Part shown: positions 1 to 9,499 of the stretch, piece after piece
How positions within the stretch are numbered: position 1 is the stretch's first letter
Layout of the letters: each line of letters starts with the position of its first letter
Origin: Trichosphaerium sp. ATCC 40318
Taxonomy: Eukaryota > Discosea > Flabellinia > Trichosidae
Assembly (NCBI GenBank): GCA_038496445.1
Contig: JALMLS010000444.1
Location: forward strand, 1-28,807
Length of the DNA stretch: 28,807 nt
Reading direction: 5' to 3'
Translations under genes and position numbers: made by a program
The notes under the pieces: generated by a model
The model's input: the letters and a program-made list of their open reading frames with translations, nothing else
Databases searched by the model: none
What the model was told of the DNA's origin: nothing

Positions 1-446
1 TTATTGTTGAATCAGACGCTCTCACACACATGCAGCTTGATCGGACCTTATTTCAGAAGTAGTCGTAAGTGTGAGTGATGCACTTGTCATTTCAACACAA
101 GCGAATCCTGTGCTATGGATATCAAGATTACCCACAACACCACTTCCAGGCATAAAACGGACACAAGCTTCATTAGTTTCTAAAGTAATATCTTCGGTGA
201 TTATTGAGTTGAAAATGATACACGTGTCGCCAGTGGATATTTCTATTACGAAACAAAACGGATATTTAACCACTAATAAAAACAAACAATTTATCGTTCG
301 TTTTGCGTACCTGAAGCGGCTGTTATTGTTTTACACTCGGAAGCTGTAAAATCGCATGAATCGCACGTAAAACAAGTACAACGACAGCCTCTTTGAGCGT
401 TTGATGGGGTTAGGAGGACTGTAACAACAAAAAAAACAGTTAACAT
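1..446 (-). CDS. secreted Cys-containing protein, left copy (3' end outside window)
   Basis: Unrecognised family. Exon 1 is 446..311 and encodes a clear signal peptide (start MLTVFFVVTVLLTPSNAQ) followed by a Cys-rich stretch with the pattern CxCxCFxCxxCDF. A GTACGC donor ends it after 45 codons. Exon 2 enters at 242 after an AATAG acceptor and stays open to position 1, where the window cuts the gene. The frame matches the right-hand copy at 5227 residue for residue apart from a few substitutions, for example QRGCRC here against QTGCDC there. I chose the ATG at 446 because it opens directly into the signal peptide and is the only one shared by both copies. Role unknown; secretion is inferred from the signal peptide. 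Confidence 0.6.
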
Positions 447-742
447 TTTAAAGTATGCTTGAATTAACAGCGTACGCAGCAACATCACAACGGTTGCCGT
501 TCCGAATGTTGCGGTTATGAGATGCATTATCTGTTAATCCTGTGGTCGAAACAATTGAGATAAACAGGATTTACACTAAGTTTCACGGGCTTTCTTTCTG
601 TGAATTCACATTCGGGCAAGCTCGTGCTCCTCTTCACATAACATAAGCAGCGACAAGTCTAGTATTTTAATACATGTTTGTTGTCTCACAATCAAGTTTT
701 TTAGAAATGTTATTTTCTGCTCACTCAAGTTTTGAGACAGAG

Positions 743-1063
743 TCAGAGCTGACGATCTGACACTTCTGACAAGATCTTGCAAATGTCACTTTTTAAATGA
801 TCTGCCCTCGCACCTGTAGCGAATCTAACCGTTTCAAACCCACGTGATTTCACAACCCATAGCAAAAAGTATATTTTGACCCAGGCGGAGTTTAGAAAGC
901 CTACAGCAACGTTGGTAGTGTTGCGGGAGGTTTTCACATTAGTATACCTGCTTTGCAGTTTGAATGCTTCGAGAGTGCTTCTGTTAGCGTGGGGTAGGCG
1001 CCAGAGTGGCGCTAGTAAGTTATACACACGTACGTTGATTTTTAAAAGTAAAACAAACGGCAA
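743..1063 (-). other. open reading frame shared by both inverted arms (left copy)
   Basis: An open frame of about 100 codons is also open in the right arm (4755..5087), with similar peptide and one in-frame 6-nt length difference. No in-frame ATG opens it in either arm, and just upstream the arms differ by a 1-nt and a 2-nt indel. It is either an internal exon of an unknown gene or a frame open by chance. I see no known domain. Confidence 0.2.
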
Positions 1064-1167
1064 ACAGTGTTTGAGGCATTCATACTGTTTGGAGGTGTAA
1101 CGCTTTCTAGGAACATCATACCTGTTAGCTCGTTGAAGACTTCTATCGTTTGAGGGTACGTCATTGA

Positions 1168-1879
1168 AAATTGTACTATACTTACATAAGTCGTACTATG
1201 AAGTACAGCATTGTCACGTTGTGATAGGTCGACACCATTTGCCACTGTCTTATCTCACTAGATCACGATGTAATTAGTATCTAGTGATGACTAGAACAAT
1301 CTTAAGTGTCATTGCAAGTTGATTGCAAAAAGATGGTCTTGTAGTGTCTTACACTTGCCCTGTATACAAAGATGAAGAACTCCTTTTATGTGACAACCAA
1401 TTATTTAGCTCGGAAGTATTTTCTCAATAGGATATGAATTCATGACGGGAAATAAAAGATTTGCACGGGTTGTAAACGGCTTGTGGGTTGACCAAGAAGA
1501 CCAAATGATTTCTTTCCTATGAATTTGATGTAATGTCAGTAGATTGCTTTTGCCATTTTGTAAAAGTTGGAGCGTCTAAACCTAAATAGATAGTTTGAAG
1601 GGGAGAACGAAAATCCACTGTAAAAAAACGTAAACCCCCGGTGTGATGTAGCGCCCTAGTTTGGTTAAAACGTGTGCCCTTTATAAAACTTTAAAAACTT
1701 TAACTTTAATACCAAATGGATAATTCTAAACAAGGATGGGAAGTGAAGTTCAATTTTTCACAACCTGGATGCCGGAACTACGAGCCAGAAGATAGTTCTA
1801 CATTGATGACAGTTTGGTGAATGAATGTACGCAAGCCTATTCACTAAACTATGATCTCGTCTAGTTTATTCACTACCGT
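1168..1879. other. intergenic, nothing recognised
   Basis: Between the end of the left arm and the stop codon of the F-box/LRR gene I find no convincing exon, RNA gene or repeat. The last part would hold the 3' UTR of the minus-strand gene. Confidence 0.5.
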
Positions 1880-2938
1880 TCACTTATAATCTACAAACGT
1901 GTTTTCAAGTACATTTAAACACTCCTTTGTTGTATTTCTACAACCATGCAATATTACCACCTTTACATCAGAAAGGGGAATGAGCCAATCATTTGATGCG
2001 TTAGTGTATGACACATTGATTGTATGTAGCTTTGTAAGATACTTCATACCTGCTCCAGTGATATACCTACATCCTGATAGATTAATTGAGAATAAACCAG
2101 AAAGTGGAATGAGCCAATCATCTGTTGCCTTGGTGTATGAGAGATTGACTGTATGTAGACTTGTAAGATATTTCATGCCTGATACAGTGATACCACAGTA
2201 TGATAGATTAATTGAGTGTAAACCAGAAAGCGGAACGAGCCAATCATCTGTTGCCCATGTATGAGAGAGATTGAGCGTATGTACATCTGAAAGATTTTCC
2301 ATACATGCTTCAGTTATTTTTAGACAACCCTCAAGATGGATTGTGTGAACTCCAGTAAGAGCTTCAACACCTTTATCTGATACTGATGTAACTGCCAAGT
2401 CTATTGTGTGTACTCCAGCTAAAGCTGAAATTCCTCTATCCGTCACAGAGGTACTTCTCAAGCAAATTGAATGAACGCCAGCTAGAGCTGATATACCCAC
2501 GTCTGTAATACCTAAACAATACGATGCATTCAGCTCATGAACACCGCGAATATGATTTAGTCCTGTGTCTGTGATATGGAAACTGGACCTAATGTCAAGA
2601 TGTTGAACACCAGAAAGAAAAGAAAGATCTGTATCTTTTGCTTCTTTAAATTTATACAAAGATATTTTTGTGTTTTTGACAAGAGGACTTCCTGAAAGAC
2701 TTGAACAATGCGACGTCGATTTAACATAGATACAACCGTATCCAACGTGATAGTGTATGACGTCAGATAATACTTTACAACTTTGAGAGACGTTAAATCG
2801 ATCAGAACCATCCACAAACTCAAGTAAATGAGCGAGTATCTCCGGTGGTACGTCTGTCAACAACTCAATTGTGGCGATACTACAAGATTTGCGATTAAAT
2901 TGCTGCAATGGTCCTCTGGCTTTTGGCTTTCGCTCCAT
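1880..2938 (-). CDS. F-box/leucine-rich-repeat protein
   Basis: Single-exon gene of 352 aa. An F-box-like segment lies near residues 27-61 (LLTDVPPEILAHLLEFV and following), then about ten degenerate LRRs of roughly 22-25 aa with the pattern LxxLHxINLSxC/TxIT fill residues 105-345. F-box/LRR proteins normally recruit substrates to SCF ubiquitin ligases through SKP1; that role is inferred from family. The C-terminal repeats are near-copies of each other (KATDDWLIPLSGL, NASNDWLIPLSDV), which suggests recent internal duplication. The ATG at 2938 is used because the frame upstream of it contains no other ATG. The gene sits alone between the inverted arms and has a broken relative at 19326-20053 with the same F-box/LRR order. 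Confidence 0.8.
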   Translation of the reverse strand: MERKPKARGPLQQFNRKSCSIATIELLTDVPPEILAHLLEFVDGSDRFNVSQSCKVLSDVIHYHVGYGCIYVKSTSHCSSLSGSPLVKNTKISLYKFKEAKDTDLSFLSGVQHLDIRSSFHITDTGLNHIRGVHELNASYCLGITDVGISALAGVHSICLRSTSVTDRGISALAGVHTIDLAVTSVSDKGVEALTGVHTIHLEGCLKITEACMENLSDVHTLNLSHTWATDDWLVPLSGLHSINLSYCGITVSGMKYLTSLHTVNLSYTKATDDWLIPLSGLFSINLSGCRYITGAGMKYLTKLHTINVSYTNASNDWLIPLSDVKVVILHGCRNTTKECLNVLENTFVDYK

Positions 2939-3554
2939 AATACGTAATAAGATCTGCACAAAGATTTAGAACGTATAACTATGTAACGGCACGCACGTGC
3001 TACTTATGTCGTATAACTTAGCTAGGGTTATAGGACGAGTTGTTGAAGGTACAAGGTAAGGAGAATTCTGTATTTATTAAGTTTATTACATTTAGGAACT
3101 TCGTTATCTGAATAACGAATGATGTATATGAAGTATTCATATACGACACTTATGGTACGTGAATCCAGTAGCAAAGGCCCTGGCTTGAAATGGTGCCAGA
3201 TTACTTTAGGGTTAAGCACCTTTTAAGACTCACTATCAGTAGAAAGCACGGACTTTTTGGTCTTCACCATTCTCATCTGAGTAACAGAACTCTGATCGTA
3301 AAATAGGTTTCAATTTTAGAAAGTCGACAACCTTGTATTTTTGTTCACAATTGCTAACCGTGTATGAAGTCCTGCGTTTTTGCTGAAGTCTAGAAAGTGT
3401 TGTAACAGTAGGGGATACAGTTTGTTATTTACTTTATAAAGTTTGTCAATGACTAGGAGCAAAGAATCACTTTCAAAAGCATGAACAGCACATGTCCCAA
3501 ATACCCCATTTAGTGCTTTAATGCACTAAATATTCAGTGCCAAGTTAACCTTAA
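2939..3554. other. intergenic, nothing recognised
   Basis: Upstream flank of the F-box/LRR gene. It presumably holds that gene's promoter. No exon with splice support and no RNA gene was found. Confidence 0.4.
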
Positions 3555-3790
3555 TTTCGATGGAATCCGTGTCCAGAACATACTGGAGAGAATATTGAAA
3601 TCAATTGGATGTGGGTTCGATTCCCGCCACAGGAAGGTTCCTATATTTGAAAGCCCAGCCCTTCCTTGTAACTGCATTGATGTACACAAATCCTGTGGAT
3701 TTGTGGTTTGTAAATATGGACTCGATTAATGTAATTCTAAACCCAAATAAAGTACGAGCTTGCGCTCTGCCTCTTATTAAAAAAAAAAAC
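3555..3790 (+). repeat. tRNA-derived SINE-like repeat
   Basis: 3611..3627 forms a tRNA T-arm: the stem GTGGG pairs with CCCGC around the loop TTCGATT, which matches a Pol III B box (GGTTCGATTCC). I cannot make out a D-arm/A box, so this is not an intact tRNA. About 160 nt downstream come an AATAAA and an oligo-A run (3779..3789). A tRNA-like head with an A-rich tail is the usual SINE layout. Only one copy is in this window, so the family is unproven. Confidence 0.45.
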
Positions 3791-3867
3791 TCTGAACATA
3801 AACTAGCAATACTGGCATTGACTTCAGTCAGCAGTGTTTAGCGCCGCTTTTTTACGAAACCACTCAC

Positions 3868-4044
3868 GTTTTTCTGTGCGCATTGAGTACCAGTAGTTGT
3901 CCATCCGAAAAATTGAATTTTACTAAGTCCTTTGACCATGCAAATAGTTTGAAGGGAGGAGTATCAGTCAGTAGTGTAGTTATGTTCGTGCCTCTAACTG
4001 CACCTGATATGCCATCTTGGCTTGCAATATCAAGAGCTTTTACG
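3868..4044 (-). CDS. possible orphan internal exon
   Basis: A 58-codon open segment lies between a CTACAG acceptor (just above 4044) and an excellent GTGAGT donor (just below 3868). Its composition looks like protein (ALDIASQDGISGAVRG, then PPFKLFAWSKDL). I cannot connect it to neighbouring exons on the minus strand, and no family is recognised. It could be a leftover exon of a decayed gene next to the repeat at 4088. Confidence 0.25.
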
Positions 4045-4087
4045 CTGTAGAACAAGTCTTGACCAGACCTGTAGAACTTTATGTAAT

Positions 4088-4245
4088 TGACAGATTAGAT
4101 AATCCTATTTTTTTGCTTGTACTTGTTAATCACTATGAGCATTCAGTATATTGTTACAAGCAAAAAATGTGTAATCCACCTGCTGGTATCAATGATACAA
4201 ATGTGAGGCATGGAAATTTTAAAGGTTATGAGTAATGATGAACTA
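4088..4245 (+). repeat. dispersed repeat, copy A
   Basis: About 155 bp strongly similar to 18745..18906 in the same orientation, with shared stretches such as GTTAATCACTATGAGCAT and GTGAGGCATGGAAA. Copies differ by substitutions and short indels, so it is an older interspersed repeat. No terminal structure is visible. Confidence 0.7.
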
Positions 4246-4615
4246 TGGTTGGTTCAGGTACTTTGCAAGTGGCTGCTACTTGTTCATATCATAATGGTAT
4301 GCAACCAAAAAGTATCAGTATCAAGTATTTTAGTGTAATGTAGATTCTAAACAATGTTCTCGGTTGTACAGAAAAACTAGTCAGTTCAATCAAGGAAAAG
4401 AAAGAGACGGTGAACAAATAGTATTTGTGCTAACTTGACTACACAATTTGGTGTCTTTGAAAAAGCGAATTTATCTCCTTAATGAACTCTCACGCTTGCC
4501 AAATACGCAGTGTACAACCAAGGCTCTAACAATCACCATTATAACAAATCTGAAACAAGTTGAGTGCGAACAGAAACAACCTAATGGGAATCACTGCTGG
4601 TGAGTCTACTGACAT
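4246..4615. other. intergenic, nothing recognised
   Basis: Between dispersed repeat A and the right inverted arm. No exon, RNA gene or repeat can be supported. Confidence 0.4.
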
Positions 4616-5671
4616 TCAATGACGTACGGTCAAACGACAGAAATCTTCAATGAGCTAACAAGGTATGATGTCCTAGAAAGCGTTACACCTCCAAACAGTA
4701 TGAATGCCTCAAAACACTGTTTGCCGTTTGTTTTACTTTTAAAAATCAACGTACGTGTATAACTTACTAGCGCCACACTGGCGCTTACCCCACGCTAACA
4801 GAAGCACTCTCACAGAATTCAAACTGCAAAGCAGTTATATTAATGTGAGAACCTCCCACAACGTTGCTGTAGGCTTTCTAAACTCCGCCTGGGTCAAAAT
4901 ATACTTTTTGCTATGGGTTGTGAAATCACGTGGGTTTGGAACGGTTGGATTCGCTACAGGCGTGAGGGCAGATCATTTAAAAAGTGACATTTGCAAGATC
5001 TTGTCAGAAGTGTCAGATCGTCAGCTATGTTATGTGAAGAGCACGAGCTTGCCCGAATGTGAATTCACAGAAAGTAAAAGTACGTGAAACTTAGTGTAAA
5101 TCCTGCTTATCTCAATTGTTTCAACCACAGGATTAACAGATAATGCATCTCATAACCACAACATTCGGAACGGCATCCGTTGTGATGTTGCTGCGTACGC
5201 TGTTAATTTAAACTTACTACTTTAAAATGTTAACTATTTTTTTTGTTGTTACAGTCCTCCTAACCCCATCAAACGCTCAAACAGGCTGTGACTGTACTTG
5301 TTTTACGTGCGATTTATGCGATTTTACAGCTTCCGAGTGTAAAACAATAACAGCCGCTTCAGGTACGCAAAACGAACAATAACTTGTTTGTTTTTATTAG
5401 TGGTTAAATATCCCTTTTTGTTTCGTAATAGAAATATCCACTGGCGACACGTGTATCATTTTCAACTCAATAATCGCCGAAGATATTACTTTAGAAACTA
5501 ACAGAGCTTGTGTCCGTTTTATGCCTGGAAGTGGTGTTATGGGCAATCTTGATATCCATAGCACAGGATTCGCTTGTGTTGAAATGACAAGTGCATCACT
5601 CACACTTACGACTACTTCCGAAATAAGGTCTGATCAAGTTGCATGTGTGAGAGCGTCTGATTCAACAATAA
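4616..5671. repeat. inverted duplication, right arm
   Basis: Reverse-complement partner of 1..1167. It lacks the roughly 105-bp block found in the left arm. It contains the promoter region, exon 1 and most of exon 2 of the secreted-protein gene. A short hairpin, GCGCCA-CAC-TGGCGC (about 4771), is kept in both arms. Confidence 0.9.
4755..5087 (+). other. open reading frame shared by both inverted arms (right copy)
   Basis: Counterpart of the frame at 743..1063. It is open for about 110 codons but starts with GTG rather than ATG; an in-frame stop lies just upstream. It lies about 140 nt upstream of the secreted-protein gene on the same strand. Coding status is doubtful. Confidence 0.2.
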
Positions 5672-6461
5672 CTAATGGGCAATTGCGAATGATTGCTGCT
5701 ATTCAAGATAGTCTGATAATGGAAGGTGGAGAAATAACAAGTGCTTTTTTGTACTGAACTAAAACACTTTTTTATGTTTTCTTACTTTATCTTTAAGCGA
5801 TGCAGGTGTACCTTGCGCACAGTTTCTACCTTTAAATGGTGTTTCACCTGTCGTTGGTGAAATCTCTAGTAATGGATTTAGCGTATGTAACGAGTTTGAA
5901 AACGCAGATGTAGGCGATATATCAAGTAAGTACTTTCTGTACTATCTACAAACTTATTGTTAATGTAAAAAGTGAATGGTCAAGGAGTAAACACCTTGTT
6001 TGCTACTTCAAGTAGTATGGGAAATATAGCAATTGCAGGATCAATAGCTATAACTGAGGTTACTATGAGCGATGTTGTATTCAGGTCAATGACTTCTGCC
6101 GGAGATATTGCTACTATTGAAATTTCAGGATTTGATCTTAGTACATACTTACTTTTAGTTTATTAACACAAACTGTTTTTACTTATGCTTGTTTAAATAG
6201 CTCAAGATGCTCCTAGTACTCCTATTGTAACTACCAATTCCGAAGATATCATATCTGTGACAAATTATGTTGGTTCTGGACCGAAACCAGTGATTGATAG
6301 TGGTGTAGGCGAGGACAAGTATGGATGGGTTTTTATTTTCTGATGAGGTGTTTAAATGACTTTATTGTTTTAGTTGTTGTGGTTCAGATGACACAGTGAC
6401 AACTATCAATTGTGAATTGAATAGGTTAGTACCAAGATCATGCTGTAGTAGACGTATTTGA
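5227..6461 (+). CDS. secreted Cys-containing protein, right copy (complete model)
   Basis: Six exons: 5227-5362, 5432-5750, 5798-5925, 5973-6140, 6201-6318, 6374-6461. Phases join without a stop to give 318 aa. The first 18 residues are a signal peptide (MLTIFFVVTVLLTPSNAQ), followed by a Cys-rich segment (CDCTCFTCDLCDF). The rest is rich in Ser, Thr, Ile and Gly with widely spaced Cys and repeating beta-type motifs (GNLDIHSTGFACVE, GEISSNGFSVCNE, GNIAIAGSIAITE), which suggests a repetitive extracellular beta fold. The end is Cys-rich again (DNCCGSDD, SCCSRRI). No family recognised. No transmembrane segment follows the signal peptide. A GTTAGT donor at about 6424 allows an alternative C-terminus. 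An inverted copy of its first two exons lies at 1-446. Confidence 0.65.
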
Positions 6462-7786
6462 ACAAAAAGTTCAAGCAGAATTTTATACAGCGCCAAGATG
6501 TTCAGTTTTGATAACATCACGTGATAAAAAAGGACAAGGATGTTAATAAATAAGGGTACTCCTTGAAGTACACTAAACCACTTGACGGTCGTTTCTACTA
6601 TAGAGACTTTTATATCCTCTTGGCCCTTACGGTAACTAGTTAACTGACAAGTTTAATCGAGCAAGCATGATAATTAAAAAAGTTACCCATTGAGGAAATG
6701 GCCACAGCGTCCACCTTGGTCCCTACAAGCATACTTATTTCGGTCACTATCACCTTTGACTCAAGCGGTGTATGTAAGCCTTATAAACTAAGGTAGGCTT
6801 CCTAAACAGTGGTGTAGCGTTTTTAGAAGTACCTTTTGTTTACTTGAATATGCACGTGTGGAACTAGGTTGTTGGTAGTGGTGGTCTGTTAATAGACTCT
6901 GCTAGTTCTGAAGAGTAAATGCTTACGCTTGACTAGTCGCTAGTAGAAGTGGCAAATACCGGTCCGGTTTCAAGATATCGGTTTTCAGTCCGTACCGGTC
7001 CGAGCTTTCAGAATAGACCAGTATGCATATTCATTCAGTGAACATCAAAGAGAGTTAGTTGGTTGTTTGTTAGTTGTTGGCTTCTTTTTGAACCGCCAGC
7101 TACTTTCTTTGATTAAAAGTAGTCCAAAACGCCTTAAAATCAAAATTTCTAAACATAGAGTGGTAGAAAGCCCTCTATCTGGCAGTGTTGGAGTAACAAG
7201 AACAAATGAATCTATACAAAAACAAACTTGACAAAGATATTGTGACTAAAATTTATCGTCTATTAGAGTTGTATGATCATACCAACGATGAACCTAAGAA
7301 GGTAAATATTGCGTAAAGTGGTTTCACTATAGATTAAATGTAAAGCAAACAAAAAAGAAAACTTGAAGCCGAGAAAACTTAACGTTTTTTCAGAAAAAAA
7401 AAACACTGTTGTTTCTGACATTCGCTGTTAGTCTTGAGCCAAGTATGAAGTCTATAGTTACAAAGTAATCCAAATAGAATACATGAAGAATGATGACACT
7501 TCTTGATAGAGGCTAATGTAGTCAAAGAATAAACTCACTTTCAAAATCAAAAGAAAAAAACAGTAAATCATGACCTTACAACATTTCCTTTTTTTACCAA
7601 CTACGCGCGTCATACCGCGTAGTAGTACATACCACAAACTTGTGTGTATCTATCCTTTTGGAAGCACAAAACTGTTTCAACCTCGTGTTCAATGATGTGG
7701 TGTTGTGGCGTTGATTAGAAGGTTCTTACTCCATTTGGACGTTAGGAGTTATAACGTACACAAAAGTAGGTCAAGGTCGTTTATTA
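6462..7786. other. intergenic, one possible exon at 7206-7301 (+)
   Basis: Mostly unannotatable. The only candidate is a 32-codon open segment from ATG 7206 (MNLYKNKLDKDIVTKIYRLL...) ending at a GTAAAT donor at 7302; I cannot find a secure next exon. Around 6958-7004 the motif TACCGGTCCG occurs twice. Nothing else is supported. Confidence 0.3.
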
Positions 7787-8172
7787 TTACTTAGTACCCT
7801 CGTACAACTCTTCAAAAGTGACTTTACCCTAACACAAGAGTCAACAAACCATCAAACGATAAAAACGAATAAGATTCTACGTACATCACCGCTAGTGTCC
7901 ATGCTCTTCAAGAAAGCCTTTGCTTCAGCTTCGGTGTTCTCTTTTTTAACGCCCCACTCTTTCATCACCTGCACAACACTCAGAACAATGAATCATAGCG
8001 TAACGGATGGTTTGAGAGCGGTTTACAAAAACTTTTGCAACAAAAACCGTTTTCTTTACGTGAGTAGCGACTACGTGTTTATGTGTACCTGAATAGCTTC
8101 ATCAACAGTTACAAAACCGTTACCGTCTTTGTCGAATTTATCGAAAAATGCCTTTGCTTCTGCTTTATCCAT
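7787..8172 (-). CDS. two-EF-hand calcium-binding protein
   Basis: Three exons (8172-8089, 7968-7885, 7828-7787) with phase-0 junctions encode a 69-aa protein. Two canonical EF-hand loops are visible: residues 14-25 (DKDGNGFVTVDE) and 52-63 (DTSGDGKVTFEE), with acidic or polar residues at positions 1, 3 and 5 and Glu at 12. The second intron falls inside the second loop, between Asp56 and Gly57; the loop becomes canonical only after splicing, which strongly supports the model. The protein is a single EF-hand pair of the calmodulin/calbindin type, half the length of calmodulin, with no signal peptide. It likely binds two Ca2+ ions in the cytosol as a sensor or buffer. Exons 1 and 2 are both exactly 84 nt. 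Confidence 0.88.
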
Positions 8173-8283
8173 GTTGATGCTATTAGATATTTGGCCGAAA
8201 CCTAGCTTCAGAAAACTCGCGGTAATTCAAGGTTAAGGCAAGCTTGTTATGAAATACGCCTTAGCCAAAATACTGGAGTTCCC

Positions 8284-8403
8284 ACTTGAGGGGCTTGACT
8301 GTAGATCAGACAAACAACACGAGCTGACTCGTCAACAAATGGCTTGTTAACTGTTTGTTTATCAGTTATTTCTGACTTCAGCCTACAGTCCCTCTCCTCA
8401 AGT
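8284..8403. repeat. imperfect inverted repeat, hairpin-like
   Basis: The arm beginning ACTTGAGGGGCTTGACTGTAG at 8284 is nearly the reverse complement of 8383-8403 (CTACAGTCCCTCTCCTCAAGT), and pairing continues weakly inward (CAGACAAAC with GTTTGTTTATCAG). It may be a small foldback element or a transcribed hairpin. It lies upstream of the EF-hand gene and downstream of the MORN-like gene, in a gap without genes (8173-8575). Confidence 0.5.
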
Positions 8404-8575
8404 CATACTGTGAACAATCAATGGCTAGTTTCCGTTCTCTTCCGGTATCTTAGACTGCTATTACTTAGAATTTAACTTTGATACGACCATTTAAAATACA
8501 CGTCTTTTTTTTTTATTGTCATTCAATTTTTTCCTTCTCTTTTACATTCGTTTACCATCAACCACCACCTGAAGA

Positions 8576-9225
8576 TTATTCCCCAGTAAGATCTACAATA
8601 TTAGGTTCAGGTCCAGCCCACCTTGTCTTGATTGTTCTTTGATGTATTGTTTCAACTTTAAGAGCAGAAATTGCATTAACAGCGTTTTTCAAGCCAACAC
8701 TTGAATAATTATGCTGTTTTAATATAATACCATCTGGCCTCCAAAGCTTATAAACACCAGATATATTACCCTTATCATCTAGAAAGCAATGCTCACATAT
8801 CTGTCCAGTCTCGTAATAAAACTTACATTCAACAGGAAGACCATTTTCACAACGAATTGATTGCTTTACTACAGGCAATCCATCAACTTCTTTTTCATAA
8901 AACCGCTTAAAAGTCCCATTACGCTTGAGCACGTGATTAAATCTAGAAGTAGATGCAGTGTAAAAGCATAGCAGAGGCCATTTAATAAAACTATCAGATC
9001 CTGCGTTCATTATGAGGTACTGTAGCTCGAGAGGAAGTCGAAGTATCAGAGGGGTATTTCTAAAGCGAAAAAAAAGACGTTAAAAGAATATTTTGTTGTG
9101 AAAATAACACACCCCAATGCCGTTGTAAAATTTTTTTATGGGTATAGGCGGTATGCATGGTATACTACGTACCTCCAGGCTTCATCTTCGTTGGAATTTT
9201 CGAGGGTAAACGGACGTTTAGCCAT
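8576..9225 (-). CDS. MORN-repeat-like protein with F-box-like N-terminus
   Basis: Two exons (9225-9173 and 9059-8576) separated by a 113-nt GTACGT-AG intron give 178 aa. Near residues 24-34 LPLELQYLI resembles the start of an F-box helix, but the rest of an F-box is not clear. Residues 75-135 hold degenerate MORN_2-type repeats (GTFKRFYEKEVDGLPV, CKFYYETGQICEHCF, GVYKLWRPDGIILKQ). MORN_2 repeats occur in scaffold and membrane-associated proteins; no specific function can be assigned. The ATG at 9225 gives a short basic N-terminus and the only in-phase connection to the large exon. No signal peptide. Confidence 0.65.
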
Positions 9226-9499
9226 AAAGGCCTTCGGAACGTGGTAATTAAATTCGGCGGTGCGTAGACGTGAAGTTAAAACAATTTTAAATGTTGTATT
9301 TGGCTGATCAAATTCCTGTTTTCACCCCAAAATCCAAGTTTTTGCTGGATTTCTGTTTAAGACGCGTGATCAGGTTTAAAAAGTATCGGAATATATTATG
9401 TATTGTTTTATCTACTACTGAAAGTATTTATACGCGATGAGAAGTTAAAGTAAGAGAGAATATTTCAAATACATTTTTTACTTTTATATTTTTTTATTG
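9226..9499. other. intergenic between two minus-strand genes
   Basis: 274 nt that must hold the OTU gene's 3' end and the promoter of the MORN-like gene. An AATAAA read on the minus strand lies just below 9500. No other feature is seen. Confidence 0.4.

Larger units (their letters stand above)
1..1167. repeat. inverted duplication, left arm
   Basis: Reverse complement of 4616..5671. Homology runs without a break from position 1 to about 1167, except for a block of roughly 105 bp (about 647-750) that is present only in this arm. Single-base differences and small indels are scattered through it, so the duplication is not brand new. The arm may extend left of the window. Confidence 0.9.

Noticed and set aside
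743-1063. A conserved gene in both inverted arms
   Set aside because: No ATG in either arm and frame-changing indels just upstream. Kept only as a low-confidence open frame.
3605-3841. 78-codon plus-strand ORF over the SINE-like repeat
   Set aside because: It reads through a tRNA-like head and an A-rich tail; no domain or splice support.
7895-8092. Plus-strand 65-codon ORF across the EF-hand locus
   Set aside because: It is antisense to three well-phased minus-strand exons whose splicing completes a canonical EF-hand loop.
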